Of a stretch of DNA of 64,000 bases, positions 16,167-24,497 are shown in pieces. Origin of the DNA: PVC group bacterium. Lineage in GTDB: Bacteria; Verrucomicrobiota; Kiritimatiellia; CAIKKV01; CAITUY01. A program made the translations under genes and the position numbers. Under the pieces are notes generated by a model. That model was given only the letters and a program-made list of their open reading frames with translations, was not told where the DNA came from and did no database searches. Location of the stretch: assembly GCA_945870225.1 (NCBI GenBank), contig CAMBRF010000005.1, positions 1 to 64,000 of the forward strand, read 5' to 3'. The stretch's first letter is position 1. Each line of letters opens with the position of its first letter.

Positions 16167-18464
16167 TCAGACGGTGACGTTGATTTTATGAACGGCATGA
16201 TCGTTGAAAACCGGTAAATGCCGTCCGGTTAGATCCTTCCCGTCCACGGTGATCCGTTGCGCGCCGATGTTGCGCCCGGAGCGGTTGTCGATCTGAATAC
16301 GATAGCCCGCATTCCGGAAGGTCCGATTCACAACGGCGGTCTTCATGTGACCCGGCAGGCAGGGATCGATAAGCAATCCTTTGTAATCCCGCCGGACGCC
16401 GAGAATCCATTCCAGGACTCCCTTGCTCAGCCAGGCGCAACTTCCCGTCCGCCAGGCGAGGCCGGCGAGCCCCCACGAGGCTTCCGAAGGGGAATAGCTA
16501 TTCACGGTGACAAACGGTTCCCCGAGACTCCGGCTCACGGGGTTCCAGGGACTGTTCGGCAGCAATTTCAGCACGGTTCGCCAAGCCTCCTCATTACGCC
16601 CGAGCATGCAGTCGGCAACGATCTTGAAACCGGCGGCATGGTTGTAGCACCCGCCATTCTCGCTTTTCCCCGGATGAACCGTGGAAATGCGACCGACGCG
16701 GGGATCGAACTTGCTATAGGGCGGATAACAGATGCGGAACCCTACATCGGTCTCAATCTGTTCATCCACAGCCTTGAAGGCCTGCCGGGCGCGGTCCTCG
16801 GACGCAATCCGGCTCAATACGGCCCAGCTCTGGGTGTTCAGGAAGATCCGGCCCTCTTCCCGGGCGTGGCTTCCAATGATAAAGGAATCGGCGCAAAACG
16901 ACCGCGAATACCACTCTCCATCCCAGGCAATGTCATTCAGCCGGGTCTTGAAGATTTCGTATTGGTCACAAGCCTCACGTTCGACGCGACTGTCCCCGAT
17001 GATCGCGGCCAGTTCGGCCACTCGCAGCAAGCCGTAACAAAGCTGCTGGGTCACCATGACGCTTTCCCGCTCGCCGCTTTCAGGAGTCTCTTCGAGCCCG
17101 TCATTCCAGTCGCAATGATGCTGGCGGCATAGACCGTGCACGCCTAAATCCCCGCACAGCCAGCGCATGGCCCGCAGCATATGATCCCAGACCGTTCCAG
17201 CATCCGTACCGCCCCGGTAGGGAATCTTGCGCTCCAGCAGCGACAAATCGCCACTCTCTTTTATCAAACCCGGCGCGGTCAACAGGATCCAGGCCGGCTG
17301 GTCCGACGAGAACTTTGTGTCCAGCGGCCGGAAGCTGTGAGGCGCGTGCCCTTCCGGGTGCTGAGTGCTGATTGCCTTGAGGAAATCAGTCTCGGCCACA
17401 GCAGGGTCAACCATGCAAAGCGCATCATCAATCTGGAGGCTGTCTCGAAAACCACTTTTGTACACGATATAGGACTTCATCTGTTTCTTGATCCAGAAAT
17501 TCAGAACCGGATCGACAACAGGATGGCCGGTTTCGATCTGGAAACCGCTGGCGAGGGCTGCCTCGCTGTGTTCCAGGCACCGGAGGGACGCGTCCACCGC
17601 CTCCGGGTTGAGAATGGACTGGCGTACCGCTCCGATTTCCTCAAGCGAACCGCACTGGCCCAGCGCATAGTCCAGGCGGATTTCCTGGCCCGGAGCGAGT
17701 TCAAGTTTGCTCTGCAGGGTGCCGCAGGTGGATTCCCGGTCGCAGGCGCGGTTCTGTGCATCCAGACCCTTGACCACCATGGCCGGCGCAATAAATGAGC
17801 CATCCGGCCCGTAGAACTTGCGGTAGTCGCATTCATAGGCGTCAGGCTTTCGGGAGCAGATCAGGAAACCCTTAAAGCGCTCGTTCGGACAGAAATGGTT
17901 CCGGTTCCGGGCCCAGACCCCGCCGATCTCCTCGACATAATCGGCCCTGTGATTGATGGGGCCATAATAGGATCCCGGCGCCGGGAATCCCCACAACATG
18001 AATTCGGCATGGGCAAAAATGCTGAGTCGACGGTGCCGTTTCGAGGTGTTCTTAAGATCCAACGTCCAGACCTCATGAGTGGCTCCCTGCGGCACAAAAA
18101 CACGCTGGGACGCACGGATGCCCCGAAAAACAGACGAGAGCGTCGTGGACGCCCCCGTGTAAACACACCGATAGCGGCTGACGGGATGGTTCAAGGGAAA
18201 CTGGCCGATGTTCCAACAGGCTTTCGTATCGTCATCGCGAAGATAGAGAATTTTGTGATGCTCGCGAATAATCGTGCACTTAACGCCGTTCTTGTCACGG
18301 CAAGTGGTCTGGCCAGTTCCGTAATTGGTGCAGTGGCTGTAGTACTCGTTGTCCTGGGGACCGGAGAAATGCAGATTGACCCAGGGTCGCGGAGGCACCG
18401 GCGTGGTCAGAATGTACCGCCGCCCACCCTGATCGAACTTCCCATACAAGGTGTCGTCATTCAT
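16167..18464 (-). CDS. GH94-family-type glycoside phosphorylase
   Basis: 765 residues, close to the usual ~800 of cellobiose/chitobiose phosphorylases. The N-terminal beta-sandwich includes FPLNHPVSRYRCVYTGAST (89-107). The (alpha/alpha)6 barrel has RDSLQIDDAL (340-349), HHCDWNDGLEE with the catalytic-type aspartate near 452-455, and VHPGKSENGGCYNHAAG, a phosphate/substrate-binding region. Such enzymes split a disaccharide with inorganic phosphate to a sugar 1-phosphate plus a free sugar in the cytoplasm, and the lack of a signal peptide agrees. GGAA sits 9 nt before the ATG at 18464, which I prefer over the GTG at 18473. It is monocistronic by context, convergent with DUF4434 and divergent from the Gfo/Idh gene. 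Sugar specificity is unknown. Confidence 0.88.
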   Translation of the reverse strand: MNDDTLYGKFDQGGRRYILTTPVPPRPWVNLHFSGPQDNEYYSHCTNYGTGQTTCRDKNGVKCTIIREHHKILYLRDDDTKACWNIGQFPLNHPVSRYRCVYTGASTTLSSVFRGIRASQRVFVPQGATHEVWTLDLKNTSKRHRRLSIFAHAEFMLWGFPAPGSYYGPINHRADYVEEIGGVWARNRNHFCPNERFKGFLICSRKPDAYECDYRKFYGPDGSFIAPAMVVKGLDAQNRACDRESTCGTLQSKLELAPGQEIRLDYALGQCGSLEEIGAVRQSILNPEAVDASLRCLEHSEAALASGFQIETGHPVVDPVLNFWIKKQMKSYIVYKSGFRDSLQIDDALCMVDPAVAETDFLKAISTQHPEGHAPHSFRPLDTKFSSDQPAWILLTAPGLIKESGDLSLLERKIPYRGGTDAGTVWDHMLRAMRWLCGDLGVHGLCRQHHCDWNDGLEETPESGERESVMVTQQLCYGLLRVAELAAIIGDSRVEREACDQYEIFKTRLNDIAWDGEWYSRSFCADSFIIGSHAREEGRIFLNTQSWAVLSRIASEDRARQAFKAVDEQIETDVGFRICYPPYSKFDPRVGRISTVHPGKSENGGCYNHAAGFKIVADCMLGRNEEAWRTVLKLLPNSPWNPVSRSLGEPFVTVNSYSPSEASWGLAGLAWRTGSCAWLSKGVLEWILGVRRDYKGLLIDPCLPGHMKTAVVNRTFRNAGYRIQIDNRSGRNIGAQRITVDGKDLTGRHLPVFNDHAVHKINVTV

Positions 18465-18571
18465 AGCTGTCACTTCCGTTTGTGTTGCATCCCATTGAAT
18501 CCCTACTGAAGGTCATCGGGCGATAGACTGTCAGGAACTTGTTTGAGCGCCAAGTCATTTCAATATTGCGT

Positions 18572-18600
18572 TTGACAGACTTGAGTCATAGGCCTAAGTA
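18572..18600 (+). promoter_or_regulatory. Possible sigma-70-type promoter of the Gfo/Idh-ThuA pair
   Basis: A perfect TTGACA at 18572-18577 is followed after 17 nt by a weak TAAGTA (or AAGTAT after 18 nt). It lies about 43 nt upstream of the ATG at 18643. Confidence 0.35.
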
Positions 18601-18642
18601 TCCAGTCCGGCTTTACCAAATGAATCTTTCAGGAACCCCGAA

Positions 18643-19743
18643 ATGAAAAAATTTCGCGTCGGTGTCGTCGGGTGCGGCAAAATAAGCGGCATCTACTTCA
18701 AGAACATCCCCCAGTTCGACGCCCTGGAACTCTCCGCCTGCGCCGACCTTGACCGTGAGCGGGCCCATGCCGCCGCCCAGGAATTCAAGATCCCGCGCGT
18801 CCTCGATACCGACGCCCTGCTGGCAGACAAGGATATCGATATCGTCCTGAACCTCACGGTGCCGCAAGGCCATGTGCCGGTGAACCTCAAGGCCATTGAA
18901 AACGGCAAACACGTCTTTGTCGAAAAACCGTTCGCGCTTTCAGTGGGTGACGGTAACACCGTGCTCGATCTGGCCAGGAAAAAAGGCGTGCTCGTTGGCT
19001 GCGCGCCCGACACCGTGCTGGGAGCCGGGTACCAGACCGTACGCCGCGAGATCGAGGCCGGCGCCATCGGGCGCCCCACCTCCGCCATGGCGTTCATGCT
19101 CTGTCACGGGCACGAATCCTGGCACCCCGATCCTGAGTTTTATTACCTCAAGGGGGGTGGCCCGATGCTCGACATGGGCCCCTATTACCTGACCGCACTC
19201 ATCACCTGCCTTGGCCCCGTGCGCCGCGTCTCGGCCGAGACGGGTTTGGCCTTTGCCGAACGCACCATCACCAGCCAACCGAAGGCCGGCAGGAAGATGC
19301 CGGTGGAAGTCCCCACGCACCAGAGCGGCACACTCCTGTTCGACGGGGGCATCATCGCGACGGTGGTCATGAGCTTCGATATCTGGGCGAACAATCTGCC
19401 CCGCATCGAGATCCATGGCACCAAGGGAAGCCTTTCCTGCCCCGACCCCAACTCCTTCGGCGGTCGGGTGGCACGGAACACCGGGGACAAAAATGGATGG
19501 CAGGACATTCCAAACCTTAAGCGCTTCGGCGAGAACAGCCGTGGCCTGGGTCTGGCCGATCTGGCGCAGGCCGTGCAGGAGGGTCGTACACCGCGCGCTT
19601 CCGGCGCGCTTGCCCTCCACGTCCTCGAGGTCATGCTGGCCTTCGACAAATCAGCCAAGGAGGGAAGGCACGTGAATATTCAGTCCAAGATTGATCGGCC
19701 CGCACCGCGGACCGACGACGCCATCGCCTCGACACTCCCCTGA
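18643..19743 (+). CDS. Gfo/Idh/MocA family oxidoreductase (ThuB-like position)
   Basis: 366 residues with an N-terminal Rossmann motif VGVVGCGKISGIYFKN (6-21), the conserved FVEKPFAL near 91-98, and the domain-2 signature GGGPMLDMGPYYLTAL near 168-183. It should oxidise a sugar or polyol hydroxyl with NAD(P). An AGGA lies 8-9 nt before the ATG. The next gene, 24 nt downstream, is a ThuA-domain protein. That pairing recalls ThuAB of rhizobia, in which ThuB is a Gfo/Idh-type dehydrogenase acting with ThuA on 3-keto disaccharides. Function here is inferred from that neighbour, not from the sequence alone. It is one of three members of the family in the window. Confidence 0.9.
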   Translation: MKKFRVGVVGCGKISGIYFKNIPQFDALELSACADLDRERAHAAAQEFKIPRVLDTDALLADKDIDIVLNLTVPQGHVPVNLKAIENGKHVFVEKPFALSVGDGNTVLDLARKKGVLVGCAPDTVLGAGYQTVRREIEAGAIGRPTSAMAFMLCHGHESWHPDPEFYYLKGGGPMLDMGPYYLTALITCLGPVRRVSAETGLAFAERTITSQPKAGRKMPVEVPTHQSGTLLFDGGIIATVVMSFDIWANNLPRIEIHGTKGSLSCPDPNSFGGRVARNTGDKNGWQDIPNLKRFGENSRGLGLADLAQAVQEGRTPRASGALALHVLEVMLAFDKSAKEGRHVNIQSKIDRPAPRTDDAIASTLP

Positions 19744-19767
19744 AACGCTGCAACACGGAGAACCCTG

Positions 19768-20415
19768 ATGAATAAGAAAGCACTGGTAACGTGGGGCGGA
19801 TGGGATGGCCATGACCCTCTTCAAACCTCATCCCTCGCCCGTGAAATCCTCGAAGCGGAAGGCTTCGACGTCGTCTTCGTCAACACGATGGAGGTCTACA
19901 CCGATGCCGCCTTCATGGCCACGCTCGACCTCATCGTGCCGGTTTGGACGATGTCCGAGATCACGGGAGACCAATCCGCCGCGCTTCAGAACACCATCGG
20001 GGCCGGGTGCGGACTCGCCGGCTGGCACGGCGGCATGTGCGACAGCTTCCGCAAAGACACCAACTACCAGTGGATGACCGGCGGCCAATGGGTTGCTCAC
20101 CCCGGCGGCATCATCCCCTACCATGTGACGATCACGAAAAATGACGACCCGATCGTCAAGGGCCTTGCAGACTTTGATATCACCAGCGAACAGTATTACA
20201 TGCATACCGACCCGGGCAACGACGTGCTGGCCACCACCACCTTCGACGGCGGACACGCCGACTGGGTCAAGGGCTGCGTCATGCCCGTCGCCTGGAAACG
20301 CCCCTGGAAAAAAGGCAGGGTGTTCTACACAAGCCTGGGCCACGTACGGCAGGATTTTGAGGTGCCCCAGGTTCGTGAAATGGTGCGGCGCGGGATGCTC
20401 TGGGCCGCGCGCTGA
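19768..20415 (+). CDS. ThuA-like domain protein (trehalose-utilisation type)
   Basis: 215 residues covering one ThuA domain with a class-I-glutamine-amidotransferase-like fold. It starts ALVTWGGWDGHDP, with GLAGWHGGMCDSF in the middle (about 92-104), HPGGIIPYHV and a C-terminal RVFYTSLGH typical of the family (the [Y/F]xxxGH motif). GGAGA precedes the ATG, 24 bp after the Gfo/Idh stop, so the two form a pair. ThuA-family proteins occur with Gfo/Idh dehydrogenases in keto-glycoside metabolism. A second, different ThuA protein is encoded at 35946-36713. The substrate cannot be read. Confidence 0.88.
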   Translation: MNKKALVTWGGWDGHDPLQTSSLAREILEAEGFDVVFVNTMEVYTDAAFMATLDLIVPVWTMSEITGDQSAALQNTIGAGCGLAGWHGGMCDSFRKDTNYQWMTGGQWVAHPGGIIPYHVTITKNDDPIVKGLADFDITSEQYYMHTDPGNDVLATTTFDGGHADWVKGCVMPVAWKRPWKKGRVFYTSLGHVRQDFEVPQVREMVRRGMLWAAR

Positions 20416-20439
20416 AAAAGCGGCCATCGGCAGAAAGCC

Positions 20440-21603
20440 TCAAAAAGAGCGGATCATTCCCGCATAGACATCCACGGCCTGTTCAACCTGGGCCAGTTCA
20501 ATAAACTCATCGGCCGTATGGGCCTGGGCAATGGAGCCTGGGCCAAAAACGACACAGGGAATACCGGCCTGACTGAAGAAGCCGCCATTGGTTGCATAAG
20601 GTGCCGTCCCGGACGCGCGGGATCCGGTCACGGCTCCGCAGGCTTCGGTCATGTGGGCGATAAACGCGTCCGCGCGGTTGCCCGCCAGCGCTGGATACCA
20701 CTGAGACACCTCACACGCCACCTGAAGGCCGGGATAGCTGGCGGCGACGGGTGCGAGAAGGCCGCTCATGGCGGTTTCCAGATGGTCCCGGCGCTCTCCC
20801 GGCAGGCAGCGGCAATCGACCTCGAACTGACATCTCTCAGGCACAATATTGACCTTGGATCCGCCCTTAATGGTGCTCACGCATGCGGTCGGGCGGCCTA
20901 ATTCCGGATGATTCTGATGCTGCAATCGCCCCGGCAACTCGCGATGGATGGCACCTATCATGTCCGCCGCGGCTTCCACAGCATTGATGCCGAGCCAGGG
21001 AACACTACTGTGGGCCGCCTTCCCGCTCAGGCTGACCCGGAAACGGACGGCGCCCTTGTGCGCGTACACCATGTTCATTTCCGTTGGTTCGGCGACAATG
21101 ACCGCATCCATGGGGAGTCCCGATTCAACCAGCCGGGTGGCGCCCGTGGCACCCTCTTCCTCGTCGCCTGTCGCTGAAAAATGCAAGGTTACCGGGAGTT
21201 GACCTTCCTCATCCAGAATCTTGCGGATCGCCAGCAACATGGCCGTCATGGGGCCTTTGGTATCGCAGGCGCCCCGCCCGTAAAGGCGCCCGGCCCGGGT
21301 TTGCGGCTCAAAGGGCGGGATCGTCATGCCTTCCACGCCCACGGTATCCGCATGGGCATCCAGAAGCAGGGAACGACCTGTCTCTTTACCCTGCCAGGTC
21401 GCCACCATGTTGTACCGTCCGGGGGCCAGTTCGACGAGTTTCGTCTGCGCCCCCCAGGATTGCAATAAAGCCATCAGGAGTTCAGCCATAGGCCCTTCCC
21501 CGCAACCCACGCCGGGGGCCCGCGCCCCGGGATTCACGGAGGGGCACGCGACCAGGCGCCCTAATAAATCAACCACCGCTTTCGCACGGCTGACATCCTT
21601 CAT
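20440..21603 (-). CDS. M20-family amidohydrolase/peptidase (ArgE/DapE type)
   Basis: 387 residues of the M20 metallopeptidase family. Zinc ligands are seen in LLLDAHADTV (His 84, Asp 86), GRGACDTKG (Asp 114), ATGDEEEG (general base and ligand Glu 148-149) and VAEPTEMN; the last ligand is the His in AQAHTADEF near the C-terminus. The dimerisation domain in the middle begins near KGAVRFRVSLSGKAAHSS. It removes an acyl or amino-acid group from an amide, as in acetylornithine or succinyl-diaminopimelate deacylation; the exact substrate is open. A GGAGG sits 8 nt before the ATG at 21603, so I discard the upstream in-frame start at 21636. It is divergent from the epimerase operon and shares its promoter region with the TetR-type operator. 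Confidence 0.88.
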   Translation of the reverse strand: MKDVSRAKAVVDLLGRLVACPSVNPGARAPGVGCGEGPMAELLMALLQSWGAQTKLVELAPGRYNMVATWQGKETGRSLLLDAHADTVGVEGMTIPPFEPQTRAGRLYGRGACDTKGPMTAMLLAIRKILDEEGQLPVTLHFSATGDEEEGATGATRLVESGLPMDAVIVAEPTEMNMVYAHKGAVRFRVSLSGKAAHSSVPWLGINAVEAAADMIGAIHRELPGRLQHQNHPELGRPTACVSTIKGGSKVNIVPERCQFEVDCRCLPGERRDHLETAMSGLLAPVAASYPGLQVACEVSQWYPALAGNRADAFIAHMTEACGAVTGSRASGTAPYATNGGFFSQAGIPCVVFGPGSIAQAHTADEFIELAQVEQAVDVYAGMIRSF

Positions 21604-21625
21604 GTCTTTTGCCTCCACAAAATCC

Positions 21626-21654
21626 TTGCATGCCAAAGATGAAGATCATAAAGT
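21626..21654 (+). promoter_or_regulatory. Putative promoter of the epimerase-aldolase-TetR operon
   Basis: TTGCAT (21626-21631), a 17-nt spacer and TAAAGT (21649-21654). The last base of the -10 box touches the palindrome at 21655-21670, so a bound repressor would block it. Confidence 0.4.
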
Positions 21655-21670
21655 AACCAAACAGTTGGTT
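21655..21670. promoter_or_regulatory. Putative TetR-type operator
   Basis: AACCAA-ACAG-TTGGTT is a perfect 6-bp inverted repeat with a 4-bp centre in the 85-bp gap between the divergent M20 and epimerase genes. The size and AACC/GGTT character fit TetR-family operators, and a TetR regulator is the third gene of the operon. Confidence 0.55.
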
Positions 21671-21688
21671 TAGTCAAGGAGATTTGTC

Positions 21689-22735
21689 ATGACCCTGCCG
21701 GACACGCTACCCAAGCGCCTTTGCTCTGAAGCGGAGGTGGATGAACTGATGGCCCGACCCAACGATGCGCTAATCGACATGATGCGCCGGATCGAGGGGG
21801 ACATCGCCATCCTGGGCATCGCCGGTAAAATGGGATTGTCACTGGGGGCTCTCGCGGTGAACGCCATCCGGGCGGCCGGCGTGACCCGGAACGTGTACGG
21901 GATCAGCCGGTTTTCCGACCCCGCCGCTCTCATCGCCCTGGAACAGGCGGGCGTCATCCCCGTCCGTTGTGATCTACTGGATCGCGCGGCGGTAAAAGGC
22001 CTGCCGAAAGTCCCCAACGTCATCTTCATGGCCGGCCGGAAATTCGGGACCGCCGGAGAGGAAGACCTGACCTGGGCCATGAACACCCTCGTTCCGGCGC
22101 AGGTCTGTGAACATTTTACCCGGAGTAGGATTGTGGCGTTTTCCACGGGCTGCGTCTATCCGCTCATCCCGCTGGACCGTATCGGGTGTGTTGAAACGGA
22201 TCGCCCCGTCCCCGTGGGCGAATATGCGCAATCGTGCCTGGGGCGGGAACGCACCTTTGAATATTTCAGCCGGATCAACGGAACCCCCGTGTGTGTCCTT
22301 CGGCTTAACTACGCTCTGGATGTCCGCTATGGCGTCATCCATGACCTGGCACGGACGATCTGGGAGGGACGCCCGGTTGACCGGACCGTCGGGCACTTCA
22401 ATGCGATCTGGCAGGGGGATGCCAATCGTCAGGCCTTGCTGGCGCTGGAACAGTGTTCCACCCCTCCCACCCTGCTGAACCTCACGGGCCCGGAGACCGT
22501 ATCCGTGACCACCCTCGCGGAAACGCTGGGTCGCCTGCTGGATAAGACGGTGACCTATGCCGGTGAACCGGGTCCCACGGCATACTTGAATAATGCGGCC
22601 ATGGCCCACGGCCTGTTCGGCTATCCCAGCGTCCCTTTGGCGCACGTGATCGCGTGGACCGCTGAATGGGTCAAACAAGGCGGGCGTTCCCTGGGAAAAC
22701 CCACCCATTTTGAAGTTGCCGACGGCAAGTATTAG
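21689..22735 (+). CDS. NAD-dependent epimerase/dehydratase-like protein
   Basis: 348 residues with an extended-SDR-like Rossmann fold. The nucleotide-binding loop is AILGIAGKMGLSLGALA (40-56), a GxxGxxG variant, and VIFMAGRKFGT follows the expected position of the NNAG-type strand. The catalytic YxxxK is not clearly kept: the matching segment reads VGEYAQSCLGRERTFEYF, with Tyr but no lysine three residues later. C-terminal LLNLTGPETVSV is typical of the epimerase family. AAGGAG lies 7 nt before the ATG. It is the first gene of an operon with a DapA-like aldolase, a TetR regulator, a Gfo/Idh oxidoreductase and an SGNH esterase. It may act on a sugar acid; loss of the lysine makes the chemistry uncertain. 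Confidence 0.8.
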   Translation: MTLPDTLPKRLCSEAEVDELMARPNDALIDMMRRIEGDIAILGIAGKMGLSLGALAVNAIRAAGVTRNVYGISRFSDPAALIALEQAGVIPVRCDLLDRAAVKGLPKVPNVIFMAGRKFGTAGEEDLTWAMNTLVPAQVCEHFTRSRIVAFSTGCVYPLIPLDRIGCVETDRPVPVGEYAQSCLGRERTFEYFSRINGTPVCVLRLNYALDVRYGVIHDLARTIWEGRPVDRTVGHFNAIWQGDANRQALLALEQCSTPPTLLNLTGPETVSVTTLAETLGRLLDKTVTYAGEPGPTAYLNNAAMAHGLFGYPSVPLAHVIAWTAEWVKQGGRSLGKPTHFEVADGKY

Positions 22736-22758
22736 ACAGGCTTGCAGGAGAGATATCC

Positions 22759-23829
22759 ATGAAGATCAGTTCGATTCCAAAACCTTGTCTCGAGGCCTTC
22801 CGGCGGGGCGGGGTCATTCCCGCTCAACCGCTGGCCTTGAATGCCCAGCGCAAGCTTTCTGAGCGGCACCAGCGGGCGCTGACCCGATATTATGTCGACG
22901 CCGGTGCGAGCGGTCTTGCCGTGGGGGTGCATAGCACCCAATTCGAGATCCGGGATCCCTTGATCGGCCTGTTTGAACCCGTGCTGACTCTGGCCTCCGA
23001 AACCATTGATGCCGCCTGCGCCGGGCGCGGGCAGGGAATTTTGAAAGTCGCGGGGGTGTGCGGCAAAACGTCGCAAGCCGTCAAAGAGGCGCTCTTCGCC
23101 CGTGCCGCCGGTTATCATGCCTGCCTGTTAAGCCTGGCGGCGATGAAGGATGCGGAGATTCCAGTCCTCATTGACCACTGCCGCGAGATCGCGACCGTCA
23201 TGCCGGTCATCGGTTTTTATCTCCAGCGTTCAGTGGGAGGCTGTCCCCTGCCCTACGCCTTCTGGCGCGAGTTCGCTGAGATCCCGAATGTGCTGGGCAT
23301 CAAAATGGCCCCTTTCAACCGCTACCAGACCCTGGACGTGGTGCGGGCGGTTTGTGATGCCGGCCGGGAAAAGGATATCACACTTTACACCGGCAACGAT
23401 GACAATATTGTGATGGATTTGCTGACCCCGTACTGCATCCGGACCGCGACGGGCCCGCGCGAGGTCCGCATCGTTGGCGGCCTGCTCGGCCACTGGGCGG
23501 TATGGACCCGGAAAGCGGTGGAGCTTCTGGCCGAGTGTCACCGCTGTGTCCGTGAGGGCGCCATCCCGCCATCCATGCTCACACGGGCCGTCGAAGTGAC
23601 CGACTCTAATGGCGTGTTTTTCGATGTGGCCAACGGGTTTGCCGGATGTATTCCCGGCCTTCACGAGATCCTGCGCCGCCAGGGTCTCATGCCCGGCATC
23701 TGGTGCCTCAATCCTCACGAACAACTTTCGCCCGGACAGGCGGCTGAAATCGACCGGGTCCAGGCTGCCTATCCCCACCTCAATGACGATGACTTCGTAA
23801 AGGAAAACCTATCACGATGGCTGATGTAG
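22759..23829 (+). CDS. Dihydrodipicolinate synthase (DapA)-family aldolase/lyase
   Basis: 356 residues of the N-acetylneuraminate lyase/DHDPS TIM-barrel family. The Schiff-base lysine is in VLGIKMAPF (Lys near 182) and the assisting tyrosine is in VIGFYLQ (near 154). Strand 2, GASGLAVGVHSTQFEI, has the substrate-loop position. Typical members have about 290-300 residues; this one has a longer C-terminal part. In operons with Gfo/Idh enzymes, members usually cleave or dehydrate a 2-keto-3-deoxy sugar acid. AGGAGA lies before the ATG and the gap to the epimerase is 23 nt; its 3' end overlaps the TetR start. The substrate is not known. Confidence 0.85.
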   Translation: MKISSIPKPCLEAFRRGGVIPAQPLALNAQRKLSERHQRALTRYYVDAGASGLAVGVHSTQFEIRDPLIGLFEPVLTLASETIDAACAGRGQGILKVAGVCGKTSQAVKEALFARAAGYHACLLSLAAMKDAEIPVLIDHCREIATVMPVIGFYLQRSVGGCPLPYAFWREFAEIPNVLGIKMAPFNRYQTLDVVRAVCDAGREKDITLYTGNDDNIVMDLLTPYCIRTATGPREVRIVGGLLGHWAVWTRKAVELLAECHRCVREGAIPPSMLTRAVEVTDSNGVFFDVANGFAGCIPGLHEILRRQGLMPGIWCLNPHEQLSPGQAAEIDRVQAAYPHLNDDDFVKENLSRWLM

Positions 23830-24485
23830 TTTTTTATCCGGGCCACATGTCCCGGAGCAAGCGACATCAAGGGCAACCCATGCAACAGCGCGCCATTCAA
23901 ACCCGTCACGCCATTCTGGCAGCCGCCCGGACCGAGTTCTCCTTGAAGGGATTTCACGGCGCGCGGGTGGATACGATCGCCGCCGAAGCCGGCGTTAACA
24001 AACAACGGCTTTATGCCAATTTCAAAAACAAGGCCGGTCTTTTCGCCGCCGTGTTGAAAGCTGTCTTCACCGATCTGGCCAGGGAAGAGAATGAACTTTT
24101 GAAACTGTCCATGCGGGACATCCCACGGCTGACAAAATTAATTCTGGACTGCTACGTCAGTCTCCACACCCGCCATCCTGAGTTTTGGCGTTTGCTTGCC
24201 TGGGAAAATCTGGAGGGAGGCCAACATTCCGCCGGACTGGCGGGGCTTAAGGATCCCGTCTTGACCCACCTCAGGCGTTTGTATGAACGGGGACAGAAGA
24301 GCGGCCATTTCCTGAAAAATGTCCCGTTTGAGGGATTCATTTTCAATCTCCTGGCGGTATCGTATTTCATGGTCTCCAATCGCCTCACCCTCAAGCAGTC
24401 AACGGGGCTCGACTGCTCCCGCCCTGAGGTTCGCAAAATTCTTTGCGAGGCTGTTGTCCGGCAACTGAGGAAAGACTACAAATAG
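23817..24485 (+). CDS. TetR/AcrR-family transcriptional regulator
   Basis: 222 residues. The N-terminal helix-turn-helix of the TetR family spans about 25-75: TRHAILAAARTEFSLKGFHGA, then VDTIAAEAGVNKQRLYANFKNKAGLF. The C-terminal part is alpha-helical and should be the ligand-binding and dimer domain. The ATG at 23817 overlaps the aldolase gene by 13 nt and has AAGGAAAA upstream; two later ATGs are possible but have weaker sites. As the third gene of the epimerase operon it probably represses its own operon through the palindrome at 21655-21670. The ligand is likely a sugar metabolite (inference). Confidence 0.9.
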   Translation: MADVVFYPGHMSRSKRHQGQPMQQRAIQTRHAILAAARTEFSLKGFHGARVDTIAAEAGVNKQRLYANFKNKAGLFAAVLKAVFTDLAREENELLKLSMRDIPRLTKLILDCYVSLHTRHPEFWRLLAWENLEGGQHSAGLAGLKDPVLTHLRRLYERGQKSGHFLKNVPFEGFIFNLLAVSYFMVSNRLTLKQSTGLDCSRPEVRKILCEAVVRQLRKDYK

Positions 24486-24497
24486 AAAAGGACTACC

